Part shown: positions 1 to 7,467 of the stretch, in pieces | How the letters are laid out: each line of letters starts with the position of its first letter | Position numbering within the stretch: position 1 is the first letter of the stretch | NCBI GenBank assembly: GCA_046303115.1 | Contig: JBKCGZ010000089.1 | Location: 1-38,531 of the forward strand | DNA: 38,531 nucleotides | DNA from: CAINEC01 sp046303115 | GTDB taxonomy: Bacteria; Bacteroidota; Bacteroidia; AKYH767-A; OLB10 | Direction: 5' to 3' | Program-made: the position numbers and the translations under genes | The notes under the pieces: generated by a model | Told to the model about the DNA's origin: nothing | The model's database searches: none | What the model saw: only the letters and a program-made list of their open reading frames with translations

Positions 1-84
1 TTCTTCAAGTTCTGTTGCAGATTTAAATCCTGCTAATTGTTGACGGAGAATAGCTGAAACTTCGTCTGGTCTAACATCTACCAT
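1..84 (-). CDS. atpA: ATP synthase F1 subunit alpha, N-terminal fragment
   Basis: Only the first 28 codons are inside the window; the gene runs off the left edge. The translation begins MVDVRPDEVSAILRQQL, the usual N-terminus of the catalytic-head alpha subunit, whose N-terminal segment contacts the delta subunit. It lies 30 bp downstream of atpH in the same direction, which is the standard F1 gene order (atpH then atpA). Identification rests on this short N-terminus plus synteny. Confidence 0.93.
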   Translation of the reverse strand, partial: MVDVRPDEVSAILRQQLAGFKSATELEE

Positions 85-114
85 TTGTGTAGTTATTTAT
101 TAGGTTATTAATTA

Positions 115-672
115 TTAATATTCTTTTATGTATAAATTGTCATCGAATTCATTTTTCAACTGGCGCAGTTTTTTCAACACTGAAGCATCGAATTGTTCAT
201 CACCTATGCGAAGCACGAACCCTCCAATAATATTTTTATTTACCGATTCCAATAGTTCAATCTTATCTCCCTTCATTTGCTTAACAACAGATAAAACCTG
301 CTCCCTTCCTGCTACATCCAAGGCAGTTGCTGTAGTTACATAGGCTACACGAACACCTATCATATCCTTGTAAAGATTAATATATTCTTGAGATATGCCT
401 TCTAGATGTGTTTCACGGCCTTTTTTAATCATTAAATCCATAAAAGACATCGTCACATTATCAACTTTGCCATTGAATATACCTTTGATTACCGCATCTT
501 TTTTATCTCCATTCACGATTGGGCTTTTTAACAACAACGCCAAATCGTGGCTTTGAATACATGTATTTTTAATAAGCTCCATATCCGAAAAAACCTTCTC
601 AGATAAATTCTTTTCGGAGGCAAGAATCAACAACGACTTGGCGTATCTGCGAGCTACTTTAGAATCTGTCAT
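115..672 (-). CDS. atpH: ATP synthase F1 subunit delta
   Basis: 185 residues, the normal length for the delta (OSCP-like) subunit that joins the F1 head to the peripheral b stalk. The N-terminus MTDSKVARRYAKSLL carries the family signature (ARRYAKAL-like), and the C-terminal part has the conserved IIGGFVLRIGDEQFDASV segment. It is cytoplasmic and bound to the membrane complex. It sits 27 bp downstream of atpF and 30 bp upstream of atpA in the atp operon, so it is presumably co-transcribed from the atpB promoter. Nothing is unusual in length or motifs. Confidence 0.96.
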   Translation of the reverse strand: MTDSKVARRYAKSLLILASEKNLSEKVFSDMELIKNTCIQSHDLALLLKSPIVNGDKKDAVIKGIFNGKVDNVTMSFMDLMIKKGRETHLEGISQEYINLYKDMIGVRVAYVTTATALDVAGREQVLSVVKQMKGDKIELLESVNKNIIGGFVLRIGDEQFDASVLKKLRQLKNEFDDNLYIKEY

Positions 673-699
673 TTTATATTGCTTTTTCGAACAATTAGA

Positions 700-1194
700 T
701 TAGTTCATTTTAACATCCTTTAATAACTCTGTTACTAAAGCTTTTTGTTTTTCATCATTAGCTAATTGCTGACGAATTACTTTTTCTGCTATTTCAATAG
801 ATAAAGTAGCTACTTGATTTTTTAATTCTGTAATAGCCGCCATTTTTTCATTTTGAATAGATTCACGAGCCATTGCTAATAAACGATCAGACTCTGACTT
901 TGCTTTGGATCGTGCTTCTGCAACAATCGCATCTTTTGTGTCACGAGCTTCTTTCATCATGCGATCTCTTTCCTGACGAGCTTCTTGTAATAAAGCTTCG
1001 TTCTCGGCTTTCATGTTCGCTACCTCATCTTTTGCTTTTTTTGCCGCATTTAAAGCATCTTCAATTGATGTCTCACGCTCTTTAAGTGAATTTAAAATAG
1101 GGCCCCAAGCAAATTTACTTAGTATAAAAACTACAATCAGAAATGAAAGGGTCATCCAAAATACGAGACCAAATTCGGGTTTTACTAATTCCAT
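700..1194 (-). CDS. atpF: ATP synthase Fo subunit b
   Basis: 164 residues. One N-terminal membrane helix (about residues 8-28, FGLVFWMTLSFLIVVFILS) is followed by a long charged Ala/Glu/Lys-rich coiled coil, the peripheral stalk that holds the F1 head against rotation. The length is typical for bacterial b subunits. It lies between atpE and atpH. The 91 bp separating it from atpE contain a strong hairpin (1229-1266) that may lower expression of atpF and the following genes relative to atpE. There is no sign of a second b-type gene in the window. Confidence 0.95.
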   Translation of the reverse strand: MELVKPEFGLVFWMTLSFLIVVFILSKFAWGPILNSLKERETSIEDALNAAKKAKDEVANMKAENEALLQEARQERDRMMKEARDTKDAIVAEARSKAKSESDRLLAMARESIQNEKMAAITELKNQVATLSIEIAEKVIRQQLANDEKQKALVTELLKDVKMN

Positions 1195-1228
1195 TTTATA
1201 TTTTTTTTCTCTTATTGTTTTTTTAAAA

Positions 1229-1266
1229 TAAACCAGCGCTAGGCCAATCGCTTTCGCACTGGTTTA
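1229..1266 (-). terminator. Intercistronic hairpin between atpE and atpF (possible partial terminator or RNA stabiliser)
   Basis: Two 11-nt arms, 1229-1239 (TAAACCAGCGC) and 1256-1266 (GCACTGGTTTA), are complementary apart from one position that forms a G-U wobble in the minus-strand RNA, with a 16-nt loop. On the transcript the hairpin follows the atpE stop by about 20 nt and is followed by a T/A-rich run. It lies inside an operon, so a full terminator is unlikely. Attenuation or protection of the atpE 3' end is inferred from the position. Confidence 0.55.
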
Positions 1267-1285
1267 CATTTTGACAGATAACAAA

Positions 1286-1546
1286 TTACTTTGTTAAGAT
1301 TGCCAACAATCCAATTACCATTGCGAAGAAGGCAGCTCCTTCAACAAGTGCAGCAGCAAGAATCATATTCGCACGAATGTCGCCAGATACTTCTGGTTGA
1401 CGAGCGATTGATTCTAATGCAGATCCGCCAATACGGCCGATACCGATTCCTGCTCCAATTGCAGCTAATCCTGCTCCCATAGCAGCTAAACCGTATCCGA
1501 ATCCGATACCGTCAACGCCTGCTTGTAATAAAATGTTTGCTAACAT
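1286..1546 (-). CDS. atpE: ATP synthase Fo subunit c (rotor ring)
   Basis: 86 residues forming a two-helix hairpin. The first helix holds the glycine-rich packing motif (GAGLAAIGAGIGIGRIGG), the polar loop is ARQPE, and the second helix carries the ion-binding carboxylate in AALVEGAAFFAM. The residue after this Glu is Gly rather than the Ser/Thr of known sodium-binding rings, so proton coupling is the better guess. Many copies are needed per complex, and the hairpin just downstream may help raise its level over atpF. The gene follows atpB by 31 bp. Confidence 0.96.
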   Translation of the reverse strand: MLANILLQAGVDGIGFGYGLAAMGAGLAAIGAGIGIGRIGGSALESIARQPEVSGDIRANMILAAALVEGAAFFAMVIGLLAILTK

Positions 1547-1577
1547 AATTGATAAGTATTAAGAGTTAATAATAAGA

Positions 1578-2672
1578 TTAATGATGATCATCGTGATGAT
1601 GTTCTTCAACAGCAGCACCGATGTAAATAGAAGATAATAGCGTAAACACATAGGCCTGTAAAAAGGCAACCAATAACTCAAGGAAGCCCATAAACACGGT
1701 AAATACAATAGATAGAGGCGAAACTCCCAATCCCCCACCTGTACCATATAATGTTTCTTGACCGAAAATAAATATCAAACAGAAAAATGACAGTGCAATA
1801 ATATGTCCTGCCGCAATATTTGCAAAGAGACGAATCATTAATACAAACGGACGAAGAAACACTCCCAAAATTTCGATTGGCGTTAATAAAACCAATACCC
1901 CTTTCGGAACTCCTGGCATTGCAAAAATATGTTGCCAGTAATTTTTATTACCACTTATTGTAGTTATTATGAAAGTTAATGTTGCTAGAACCAGTGCAAC
2001 TGAGATATTACCCGTAACATTTGCGCCTCCAGGAAATACAGGAATCAGTCCTAGTAAATTGTTAATCCAAATAAAGAAAAACAATGTCAATAAATATGGA
2101 ACGTATTTTTCATATTTTTTCTCTCCAATTCCAGCCTTAATAACATCATCACGCATAAAAATCACAATCGACTCAACAGCATTTTGTAATCCTTGAGGAG
2201 CCAACCCTTTTCTTTTTGTATACGACTTTGCTACTGATAAAAAGACGAGCATTAAAATGGTCATCGTAACAAAAATGCTCAATACATTTTTTGTAATCGA
2301 CAGGTCGTAAGTATTGGCAGAGGTTGCTTCATTGATAGTTCCCATTTCTGCAGGAACCTCTCCCGTTTCGTTAATCGCTTCAACTTTACCTTTTTCATTT
2401 AAACGGTAACCAGCATACGCCATATGACCATGCTCAAACTTAGAAGAAGAAAATACTGAAAGACCTCTGTCGCTATTGTATAAAATTACAGGTAAAGGAA
2501 GGGTAGTGTGCCCCCATAAGTGCCAACCGTGCTCGTCAGCAATATGCTCCATAATTAATTCTCCGGCATTAAAATTTTTCTCGCCATGCTTCTCCTCACT
2601 TGCAAAAGACGGAGTTATAGAAATTGTTAAAAAATAAACAATTGATGCTATTATTAACTTGCTGATTTTCAT
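1578..2672 (-). CDS. atpB: ATP synthase Fo subunit a, with secreted N-terminal extension
   Basis: 364 residues from the chosen ATG at 2672; the frame stays open to 2735, but this ATG gives a clear signal peptide (MKISKLIIASIVYFLTISI...SFA). About 115 extracytoplasmic residues follow before the first Fo helix, a layout typical of Bacteroidota a subunits and about 100 residues longer than the E. coli protein. The essential stator arginine lies in VLMIRLFANIAAGH (about residue 281). The C-terminus is EEHHHDDHH, a natural histidine-rich tail. First gene of the atp operon; no atpI-like gene precedes it, because the next gene upstream is divergent. Confidence 0.96.
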   Translation of the reverse strand: MKISKLIIASIVYFLTISITPSFASEEKHGEKNFNAGELIMEHIADEHGWHLWGHTTLPLPVILYNSDRGLSVFSSSKFEHGHMAYAGYRLNEKGKVEAINETGEVPAEMGTINEATSANTYDLSITKNVLSIFVTMTILMLVFLSVAKSYTKRKGLAPQGLQNAVESIVIFMRDDVIKAGIGEKKYEKYVPYLLTLFFFIWINNLLGLIPVFPGGANVTGNISVALVLATLTFIITTISGNKNYWQHIFAMPGVPKGVLVLLTPIEILGVFLRPFVLMIRLFANIAAGHIIALSFFCLIFIFGQETLYGTGGGLGVSPLSIVFTVFMGFLELLVAFLQAYVFTLLSSIYIGAAVEEHHHDDHH

Positions 2673-2705
2673 TTTAATAAGCGAAAGTTTTACTTTTTCA
2701 GGGCA

Positions 2706-2734
2706 CAAAGTTAATGAAAAATACATTACATACA
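2706..2734 (-). promoter_or_regulatory. Predicted promoter of the atp operon
   Basis: On the minus strand TAACTTTG (complement of 2706-2713) is a full match to the Bacteroidota -7 consensus TAnnTTTG, with TTG (complement of 2732-2734) 18 bp upstream at the -33 position. It lies 33 bp before the atpB ATG at 2672 and has no competing signal nearby. It also lies within codons of the longer open frame, which supports the shorter atpB start. Confidence 0.65.
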
Positions 2735-2819
2735 ACTTTCTTGTTATTTGTGCTTTTTAGTATTTAGCCTCGATAACAACCTGTAATTCGTTCATTTTAA
2801 ATTTCAGATAATAAATTGT

Positions 2820-2827
2820 TAGGTTTG
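2820..2827 (+). promoter_or_regulatory. Predicted -7 box of the LutB-like gene
   Basis: TAGGTTTG matches TAnnTTTG exactly and ends 20 bp before the ATG at 2848. A T-rich stretch about 20 bp upstream could act as -33. It faces away from the atpB promoter, so the 175 bp between the two genes is a divergent control region. Confidence 0.55.
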
Positions 2828-2847
2828 CAGTCGCCTCTCGCTATTTT

Positions 2848-4146
2848 ATGAATCTATCCAACGAACTGCATTCTGTTAAAGCCAAATATGAATTGGCATT
2901 TAATGACGCTTGCTTGCAGTTTAAAAACTTAGGACTAGCAAGAGAAAGGGCAACTCATGCGAGGTGGAAGGCAATTGAAAACCTCGATTCTTACCTTATT
3001 GAATTTGAGGCAAATTTTATTAAAAGCGGGGGGAAAATAATTTGGGCGCAAGATAGTTTGGAAGCAATCGATGATATTGTAAAAATTATCAAAAATGTCG
3101 ACGCACAAACCATCATTAAATCGAAATCCTCCACAGCAGAAGAAATTTTATTGAAAGAAAGAATAGGTGTAGAAGGATTTGATATTATTGAAACCGACGC
3201 AGGCGATTATATTGCCGATAGCATGGATGAGCATTCAGGCCATATGATTTTGCCTGCCATCCATAAATCCTTGGAGGAAATAAATTCACACTTTGGACTT
3301 AACAATCTTGCTCCCAACCAACTTGTTGGAGTAATAAGAGATCGTTTAAGAGAAACCTACCTCAATGCGGAAATAGGAATAACGGGCTGTAATTTTTTAA
3401 TCGCTGACCCAGGAGCTATTGTTATTACTGAAAATGAAGGCAATGCTCAACTTTGCGCATCGGCTCCAAAAATACATATTGTTATAACGGGCATCGACAA
3501 AATTCTTCCAAGCTTAAATTATCTCGACTTATTCCTTCCTTTATTAAGCACCTATGGAACAGGGCAAAAGCTAACCGCTTATAACAGCATTATTACTGGT
3601 CCAAAGCAGCCTGAAGATTTAGATGGGCCAGAAGAACTTTATGTAATTATAATTGATAATGGAAGAAGTAGTGTTTTAGAACATGAAGTTCAACGACAAG
3701 CCTCTACTTGTATAAAATGTGGCGCCTGTCAGTTTAACTGGCCTGTTTATATGTCAAACCCAGAATCTAATTTTTCAAATCCGCTTACTGCAGTTACTGC
3801 TCCTTTGATAGATAATTTCGTATCGCAGGAGAATGCTGTTAGAAATAGTTTACTCGATGGTAATTTAATGGATATCTGTCCGGTAAAAATTGACATTCAA
3901 AAGTTATTAATTGCAAATAGAAAAGAATCCGTAGAAAAAGGATTCGAACCAAGGGCTAACAAATTGTTTTATTTCTTTTGGAAAAAGGCAATGCTTAACC
4001 GTGATATCATGAACTGGAAAGGGATTAAAGCTGGGAAATATATTATGGAAGGGCTTTATAAATCTGATCGAGGCCTTCGTGAAACACCTTCCATTGCTCC
4101 TCAATCGTTTAATGAGCAATGGAGAGAGAAACTAAATATCAAATAA
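2848..4146 (+). CDS. LutB/LldF-like LUD-domain iron-sulfur protein with one cluster missing
   Basis: 432 residues. The N-terminal two thirds is a LUD (lactate utilization) domain: a KSSTAEEILLKERIG segment, an ETDAGDYIADSMDE segment and PAIHKSLEEI match LutB. The ferredoxin-like part has CIKCGACQFNWP where the family has CxxCGxCxxxCP, so the fourth Cys is Trp. The second motif keeps only the final Cys in DICPVKID. What remains is one plausible [4Fe-4S] site made of three Cys plus that last Cys. LutB normally works with LutA and LutC in L-lactate oxidation; neither is adjacent. panC starts 7 bp downstream, so they may be co-transcribed. The role here is uncertain and need not be lactate oxidation. 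Confidence 0.8.
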   Translation: MNLSNELHSVKAKYELAFNDACLQFKNLGLARERATHARWKAIENLDSYLIEFEANFIKSGGKIIWAQDSLEAIDDIVKIIKNVDAQTIIKSKSSTAEEILLKERIGVEGFDIIETDAGDYIADSMDEHSGHMILPAIHKSLEEINSHFGLNNLAPNQLVGVIRDRLRETYLNAEIGITGCNFLIADPGAIVITENEGNAQLCASAPKIHIVITGIDKILPSLNYLDLFLPLLSTYGTGQKLTAYNSIITGPKQPEDLDGPEELYVIIIDNGRSSVLEHEVQRQASTCIKCGACQFNWPVYMSNPESNFSNPLTAVTAPLIDNFVSQENAVRNSLLDGNLMDICPVKIDIQKLLIANRKESVEKGFEPRANKLFYFFWKKAMLNRDIMNWKGIKAGKYIMEGLYKSDRGLRETPSIAPQSFNEQWREKLNIK

Positions 4147-4153
4147 TCAGATT

Positions 4154-5008
4154 TTGGAGATAAAAACAATTTATCATGCACAAGAGATGCATGACTTTTC
4201 TTCTCGGAAAATAAAGGGAAATCGTTCTGTAGGCTTTGTTCCAACGATGGGGGCTTTACATCCTGGTCATATTTCTTTAATTGAAAAAGCAAAGGTAGAA
4301 AACGACATAGTTGTCTGTAGCATTTTCGTTAATCCGACCCAGTTCAACGACCCTAAAGATTTGGAAAACTACCCTCGGATGCCAGAAGCAGATATTGCTT
4401 TATTAAAAGCCGCCGGTTGCGATATTGTTTTTCTTCCAACACCAGTTGAAATATATCCCAACGGAACAAAACTACTTGATATATCTTTCGGATTTATGGA
4501 AGAAACAATGGAAGGAGCCTTCCGTCCAGGACATTTTAAAGGAGTCGCTACCGTAGTAAATCGGTTATTTGAAATTGTTCAGCCTACTAATTCTTACTTC
4601 GGAGAAAAAGACTTTCAGCAGTTGGCTATCATTCGTAAAATGGCAGCTATGCTAAACCATTCCACCACAATTATTGGTTGCCCAACTTTGCGTGAACAAG
4701 ATGGATTAGCAATGAGCTCACGAAACTTATTACTCACACCAGAACAACGTAAAGCAGCGCCCATCATCTATAAAGCTATGGAGATGGCGAAAGAATTTAT
4801 TCCTCATCAAAGCCCTGCAGCAGTCATTGAACTTGTTAAGCGACACATCCAAAAGAGTCCGTATTTAAGTGTCCAATATTTTCAATTAGTTAATCCTGAT
4901 ACATTGGAAAATATTACCCAATGGGAGGAGGGCACAAACGTTCAAGGTTGTATTGCCGTTTTAACGGAAGGTCCTCGTTTAATAGATAATATCCGATATG
5001 CTGTTTAA
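4154..5008 (+). CDS. panC: Pantothenate synthetase (pantoate--beta-alanine ligase)
   Basis: 284 residues, the usual size. It joins pantoate and beta-alanine using ATP, the last step to vitamin B5. Visible motifs are the nucleotide-binding VPTMGALHPGHISLI (HxGH), FVNPTQF, EKDFQQLAIIRKM and AMSSRN (the KMSKS-equivalent loop). The start is TTG at 4154, because the resulting N-terminus (MEIKTIYHAQEMHDF) aligns with the family; the first in-frame ATG would remove part of that strand. panD, which makes the beta-alanine substrate, is next. panB is not in this window. Confidence 0.95.
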   Translation: MEIKTIYHAQEMHDFSSRKIKGNRSVGFVPTMGALHPGHISLIEKAKVENDIVVCSIFVNPTQFNDPKDLENYPRMPEADIALLKAAGCDIVFLPTPVEIYPNGTKLLDISFGFMEETMEGAFRPGHFKGVATVVNRLFEIVQPTNSYFGEKDFQQLAIIRKMAAMLNHSTTIIGCPTLREQDGLAMSSRNLLLTPEQRKAAPIIYKAMEMAKEFIPHQSPAAVIELVKRHIQKSPYLSVQYFQLVNPDTLENITQWEEGTNVQGCIAVLTEGPRLIDNIRYAV

Positions 5009-5035
5009 TTTTTTCGACTAATTACTTGGATTATT

Positions 5036-5043
5036 TACCTTTG
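5036..5043 (+). promoter_or_regulatory. Predicted -7 box of panD, nearly leaderless
   Basis: TACCTTTG matches TAnnTTTG and ends 8 bp before the panD ATG at 5052. Transcription would begin at or within a few bases of the start codon. No clear TTG is seen at -33, where a T-run occurs instead. The site lies in the 43 bp between panC and panD. Confidence 0.5.
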
Positions 5044-5051
5044 TCGCCGTT

Positions 5052-5405
5052 ATGACAATACAGGTACTCAAGTCGAAAATTCACAGAGCGAAAATTACGC
5101 AGGCAGAATTACATTATGTTGGAAGCATTACGCTTGACCAGGATTTAATGGATGCCGCCAATCTCATTGAAGGAGAAAAGGTTCACGTTTTAAATATTAA
5201 TAATGGGGAGCGACTTGAAACCTACGTTATTACAGGAGAAAGAGGTTCTGGACAGGTATGCATTAACGGACCAGCTGCTAGAAAAATGCAGGTTGGCGAT
5301 ATCGTTATTGTAATCAGCTATGCGGGTATGGACTTCGAAGAGGCTAAGTCATTTAAGCCTACACTCTGTTTCCCTGATCAGAATAATCGCCCAACAAATT
5401 CATAA
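5052..5405 (+). CDS. panD: Aspartate 1-decarboxylase precursor
   Basis: 117 residues. It converts L-aspartate to beta-alanine for pantothenate synthesis. The self-processing site is visible: HYVGSITLD, where cleavage between Gly24 and Ser25 turns the serine into the pyruvoyl cofactor. The catalytic-site Lys9 and Tyr22 positions (LKSKIHRAKIT, LHYVGS) and the NGPAAR segment are conserved. The cytoplasmic enzyme forms tetramers in this family. It follows panC by 43 bp with its own likely promoter, and the flippase-like gene begins 3 bp after its stop. Confidence 0.96.
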   Translation: MTIQVLKSKIHRAKITQAELHYVGSITLDQDLMDAANLIEGEKVHVLNINNGERLETYVITGERGSGQVCINGPAARKMQVGDIVIVISYAGMDFEEAKSFKPTLCFPDQNNRPTNS

Positions 5406-5408
5406 GCT

Positions 5409-6410
5409 TTGAAAAGCCTTACATCAATCCTTAAAACACTTTTATTTTTAGTAATTGGTGGAGGATTATTATGGCATACCTTTAAAAATCAGGATTTATC
5501 CCTCATTTTTTCTAGAATAAAAAATGCTGATTTGTCATGGGTGGCCTTATCTATTTTCGTTTCTATTGCCGCTTTAATTAGCAGGGCCATGCGCTGGAAA
5601 CAGTTAATTGAACCCCTCGGTTATAAACCCCGGTTATCATCATCCTTTAATGCAGTTATGTTCGGATATGCTGCAAACATGGCAATCCCTCGTTTAGGAG
5701 AAGTTAGTCGTTGTGGCGCCCTTAGCAAATCCGATGATATTCCATTTGAAAAACTTATTGGAACGGTCATCATAGAAAGAACCTGTGATGTCATTATGCT
5801 AGTAGTGTGCATACTTTTATCAGCCTTATTTGAATTTGAATTGTTAGGTGGATTTTTATCAAAACATATTTTTAATCCGATTATCAATATGGTAGGAAAC
5901 TCTTTTCTGCTAGCAGTTCTATTGATCGTATTCTTAATCGCTTTCATTATTGCCTATCGTTTTATAATAAAACGCTATCATCAACACCCCTTTATTGTTA
6001 AACTAAAATCTTTCTTAAAAGGATTAGTAGATGGGCTGGTAGCTGTAACCCGATTAGAGAATAAATGGCTATTTATTTTCCATTCATTATTTATTTGGGC
6101 AATGTATTTCTTAATGACCTATGTGTGCTTCTTTGCGTTGCCTGAAACAAGCAGACTTTCTCCAATGGCTGGGCTATTTATTATGGTGATAGGAGCTATC
6201 GGAATGACTGCACCTGTACAAGGCGGGATTGGAGTTTATCATTTATTGGTTTCTGAAGGAATTATTTTATACGGATTAACCCCCGACGATGGGATTACTT
6301 TTGCAACACTGGTACACTCAGGCCAAACATTGCTTTTAGTCCTTTTAGGAGGCATCTCTATGATTTATTTGTTTTTCTTTACCAAACCTATTTCAAGTAA
6401 AATATCATGA
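5409..6410 (+). CDS. Lysylphosphatidylglycerol synthase-type TM flippase family protein
   Basis: 333 residues with about eight hydrophobic membrane segments, matching the LPG synthase transmembrane (UPF0104/AglD-like) family: SRAMRWKQLIEPLG near residue 58, then NMAIPRLGEVSRCG and GTVIIERTCDVIML. The C-terminal segment has the family's PVQGGIGVYHLL. It has no aminoacyl transferase domain, so it is the membrane part alone. Members are thought to move lipids or lipid-linked intermediates; the substrate is unknown. The start is TTG at 5409, with no ATG available before the first helix. Its stop overlaps the rfaE2 start by 4 bp (ATGA), so the pair is translationally coupled. Confidence 0.82.
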   Translation: MKSLTSILKTLLFLVIGGGLLWHTFKNQDLSLIFSRIKNADLSWVALSIFVSIAALISRAMRWKQLIEPLGYKPRLSSSFNAVMFGYAANMAIPRLGEVSRCGALSKSDDIPFEKLIGTVIIERTCDVIMLVVCILLSALFEFELLGGFLSKHIFNPIINMVGNSFLLAVLLIVFLIAFIIAYRFIIKRYHQHPFIVKLKSFLKGLVDGLVAVTRLENKWLFIFHSLFIWAMYFLMTYVCFFALPETSRLSPMAGLFIMVIGAIGMTAPVQGGIGVYHLLVSEGIILYGLTPDDGITFATLVHSGQTLLLVLLGGISMIYLFFFTKPISSKIS

Positions 6411-6898
6411 GCTTTAGCGAAAATTTGAAAAATAAGGTCTTTACCCGAGAATCTATAATTAAAAAGATAGAAGAATGGCGTCATCAAAAATGTAAGATTG
6501 TGTTCACAAATGGTTGCTTTGACCTCCTTCATTTGGGCCATGTTGATTATTTAGCAAAAGCTGCGGACTTAGGAGACTACCTAATAATTGGAGTTAATAC
6601 GGACACTTCGGTCAGCCGAATAAAAGGACCTTCAAGACCTATTACCGATGAAACATCAAGAACAACGGTATTGGCCGCTTTGGAGAGTGTAAGCGCTGTT
6701 GTACTTTTCGACGAAGAAACTCCCTATGAGCTGATAAAAGCACTTCAGCCTGATGTATTGGTAAAGGGTGCCGACTATCAAATAGATCAGATAGTAGGAG
6801 GTGATATTGTTTTAGGCCGTGGAGGAGAGATTAAGACCATAGCCTTTGTAGACGGATATTCTACTTCCGCAATTGAAAAGAAAATTAAAGATCACTAA
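6407..6898 (+). CDS. rfaE2: D-glycero-beta-D-manno-heptose 1-phosphate adenylyltransferase
   Basis: 163 residues, a stand-alone version of the C-terminal domain of HldE. It transfers AMP from ATP to heptose 1-phosphate in ADP-heptose synthesis for the LPS core. The nucleotidyltransferase signature is clear: FTNGCFDLLHLGHVDYL (HxGH), GVNTDTSVSRIKG, and the C-terminal GYSTSAIEKKI. The separate kinase domain (rfaE1) is not in this window. It overlaps the upstream flippase-like gene by 4 bp. Coupling a lipid-flippase-like protein with an LPS sugar enzyme hints at an envelope role for both. Confidence 0.93.
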   Translation: MSFSENLKNKVFTRESIIKKIEEWRHQKCKIVFTNGCFDLLHLGHVDYLAKAADLGDYLIIGVNTDTSVSRIKGPSRPITDETSRTTVLAALESVSAVVLFDEETPYELIKALQPDVLVKGADYQIDQIVGGDIVLGRGGEIKTIAFVDGYSTSAIEKKIKDH

Positions 6899-6984
6899 TT
6901 TGAAAAATGTAATGTTTTGCCGTTTTTTATGCGCACCTTTATGGTAGTGAGCGTATATATGCCAAACAAAAAAATTAAACAGAC

Positions 6985-7416
6985 ATGAAAAATTTACTAT
7001 TGTTGGCTTTCAGTTTTATGCTATTAACTGTAGCCGGATGTGAAAACAACGATTTACTGTTATCAGAAAAAAAGCTGAACAGTAAAATTCAAAACAACTG
7101 GAAAGTACTTTCTCCAAGTACAACTATCGACTATAATGAAATATGGTCATTCCGCGATGGAAATGTTGTTATTGTAAGCAAAGATGAAGCTGGAGTTGAA
7201 AAGACAGTTACGGGAAAATATTCCATCGATGCAAAAATCAACAATGCATACGTTACTTTAAGTGGATTCACTTATCCAAATCAAATTGCTTCTCATTGGA
7301 TGTCTTCTGAGTTAAATAGAAAATGGACAATTGTTGAGTTAGATAACGGAGTAATGTATTTATCAGGTATCGATGATAAAAATGTAATTCGTTCAATTGA
7401 ATTCGCTCAGCGTTAA
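6985..7416 (+). CDS. Small lipoprotein, lipocalin-like size, function unknown
   Basis: 143 residues. A lipoprotein signal peptide ends in a lipobox (LTVAGC, Cys19), predicting a lipid-anchored envelope protein. The rest alternates short hydrophobic strands with polar turns (WKVLSPSTTIDYNEIWSFRD, GKYSIDAKINNAYVTLSG, KWTIVELDNGVMYLSG), the pattern of the lipocalin-like proteins common in Bacteroidota, where an NWKV segment followed by FxxDG is usual. No catalytic motif is seen. It stands alone, 86 bp after rfaE2, and ends at a strong terminator shared with the convergent peptidase gene. Family assignment is an inference from the strand pattern. Confidence 0.75.
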   Translation: MKNLLLLAFSFMLLTVAGCENNDLLLSEKKLNSKIQNNWKVLSPSTTIDYNEIWSFRDGNVVIVSKDEAGVEKTVTGKYSIDAKINNAYVTLSGFTYPNQIASHWMSSELNRKWTIVELDNGVMYLSGIDDKNVIRSIEFAQR

Positions 7417-7433
7417 AATTATTTATCACTTAT

Positions 7434-7467
7434 AAAAAAGGGACGGCATAAAACCGTCCCTTTTTTT
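7434..7467. terminator. Bidirectional terminator between lipoprotein and S46 peptidase genes
   Basis: A perfect GGGACGG/CCGTCCC stem (7440-7446 and 7454-7460) with a 7-nt loop, preceded by an A-run and followed by a T-run, so it can work on both strands. It touches the stop codon of the minus-strand peptidase gene. Confidence 0.9.

Noticed and set aside
2673..2735. Longer atpB start
   Set aside because: The ATG at 2672 gives a clean signal peptide, and an exact -7 box lies within the extra codons.
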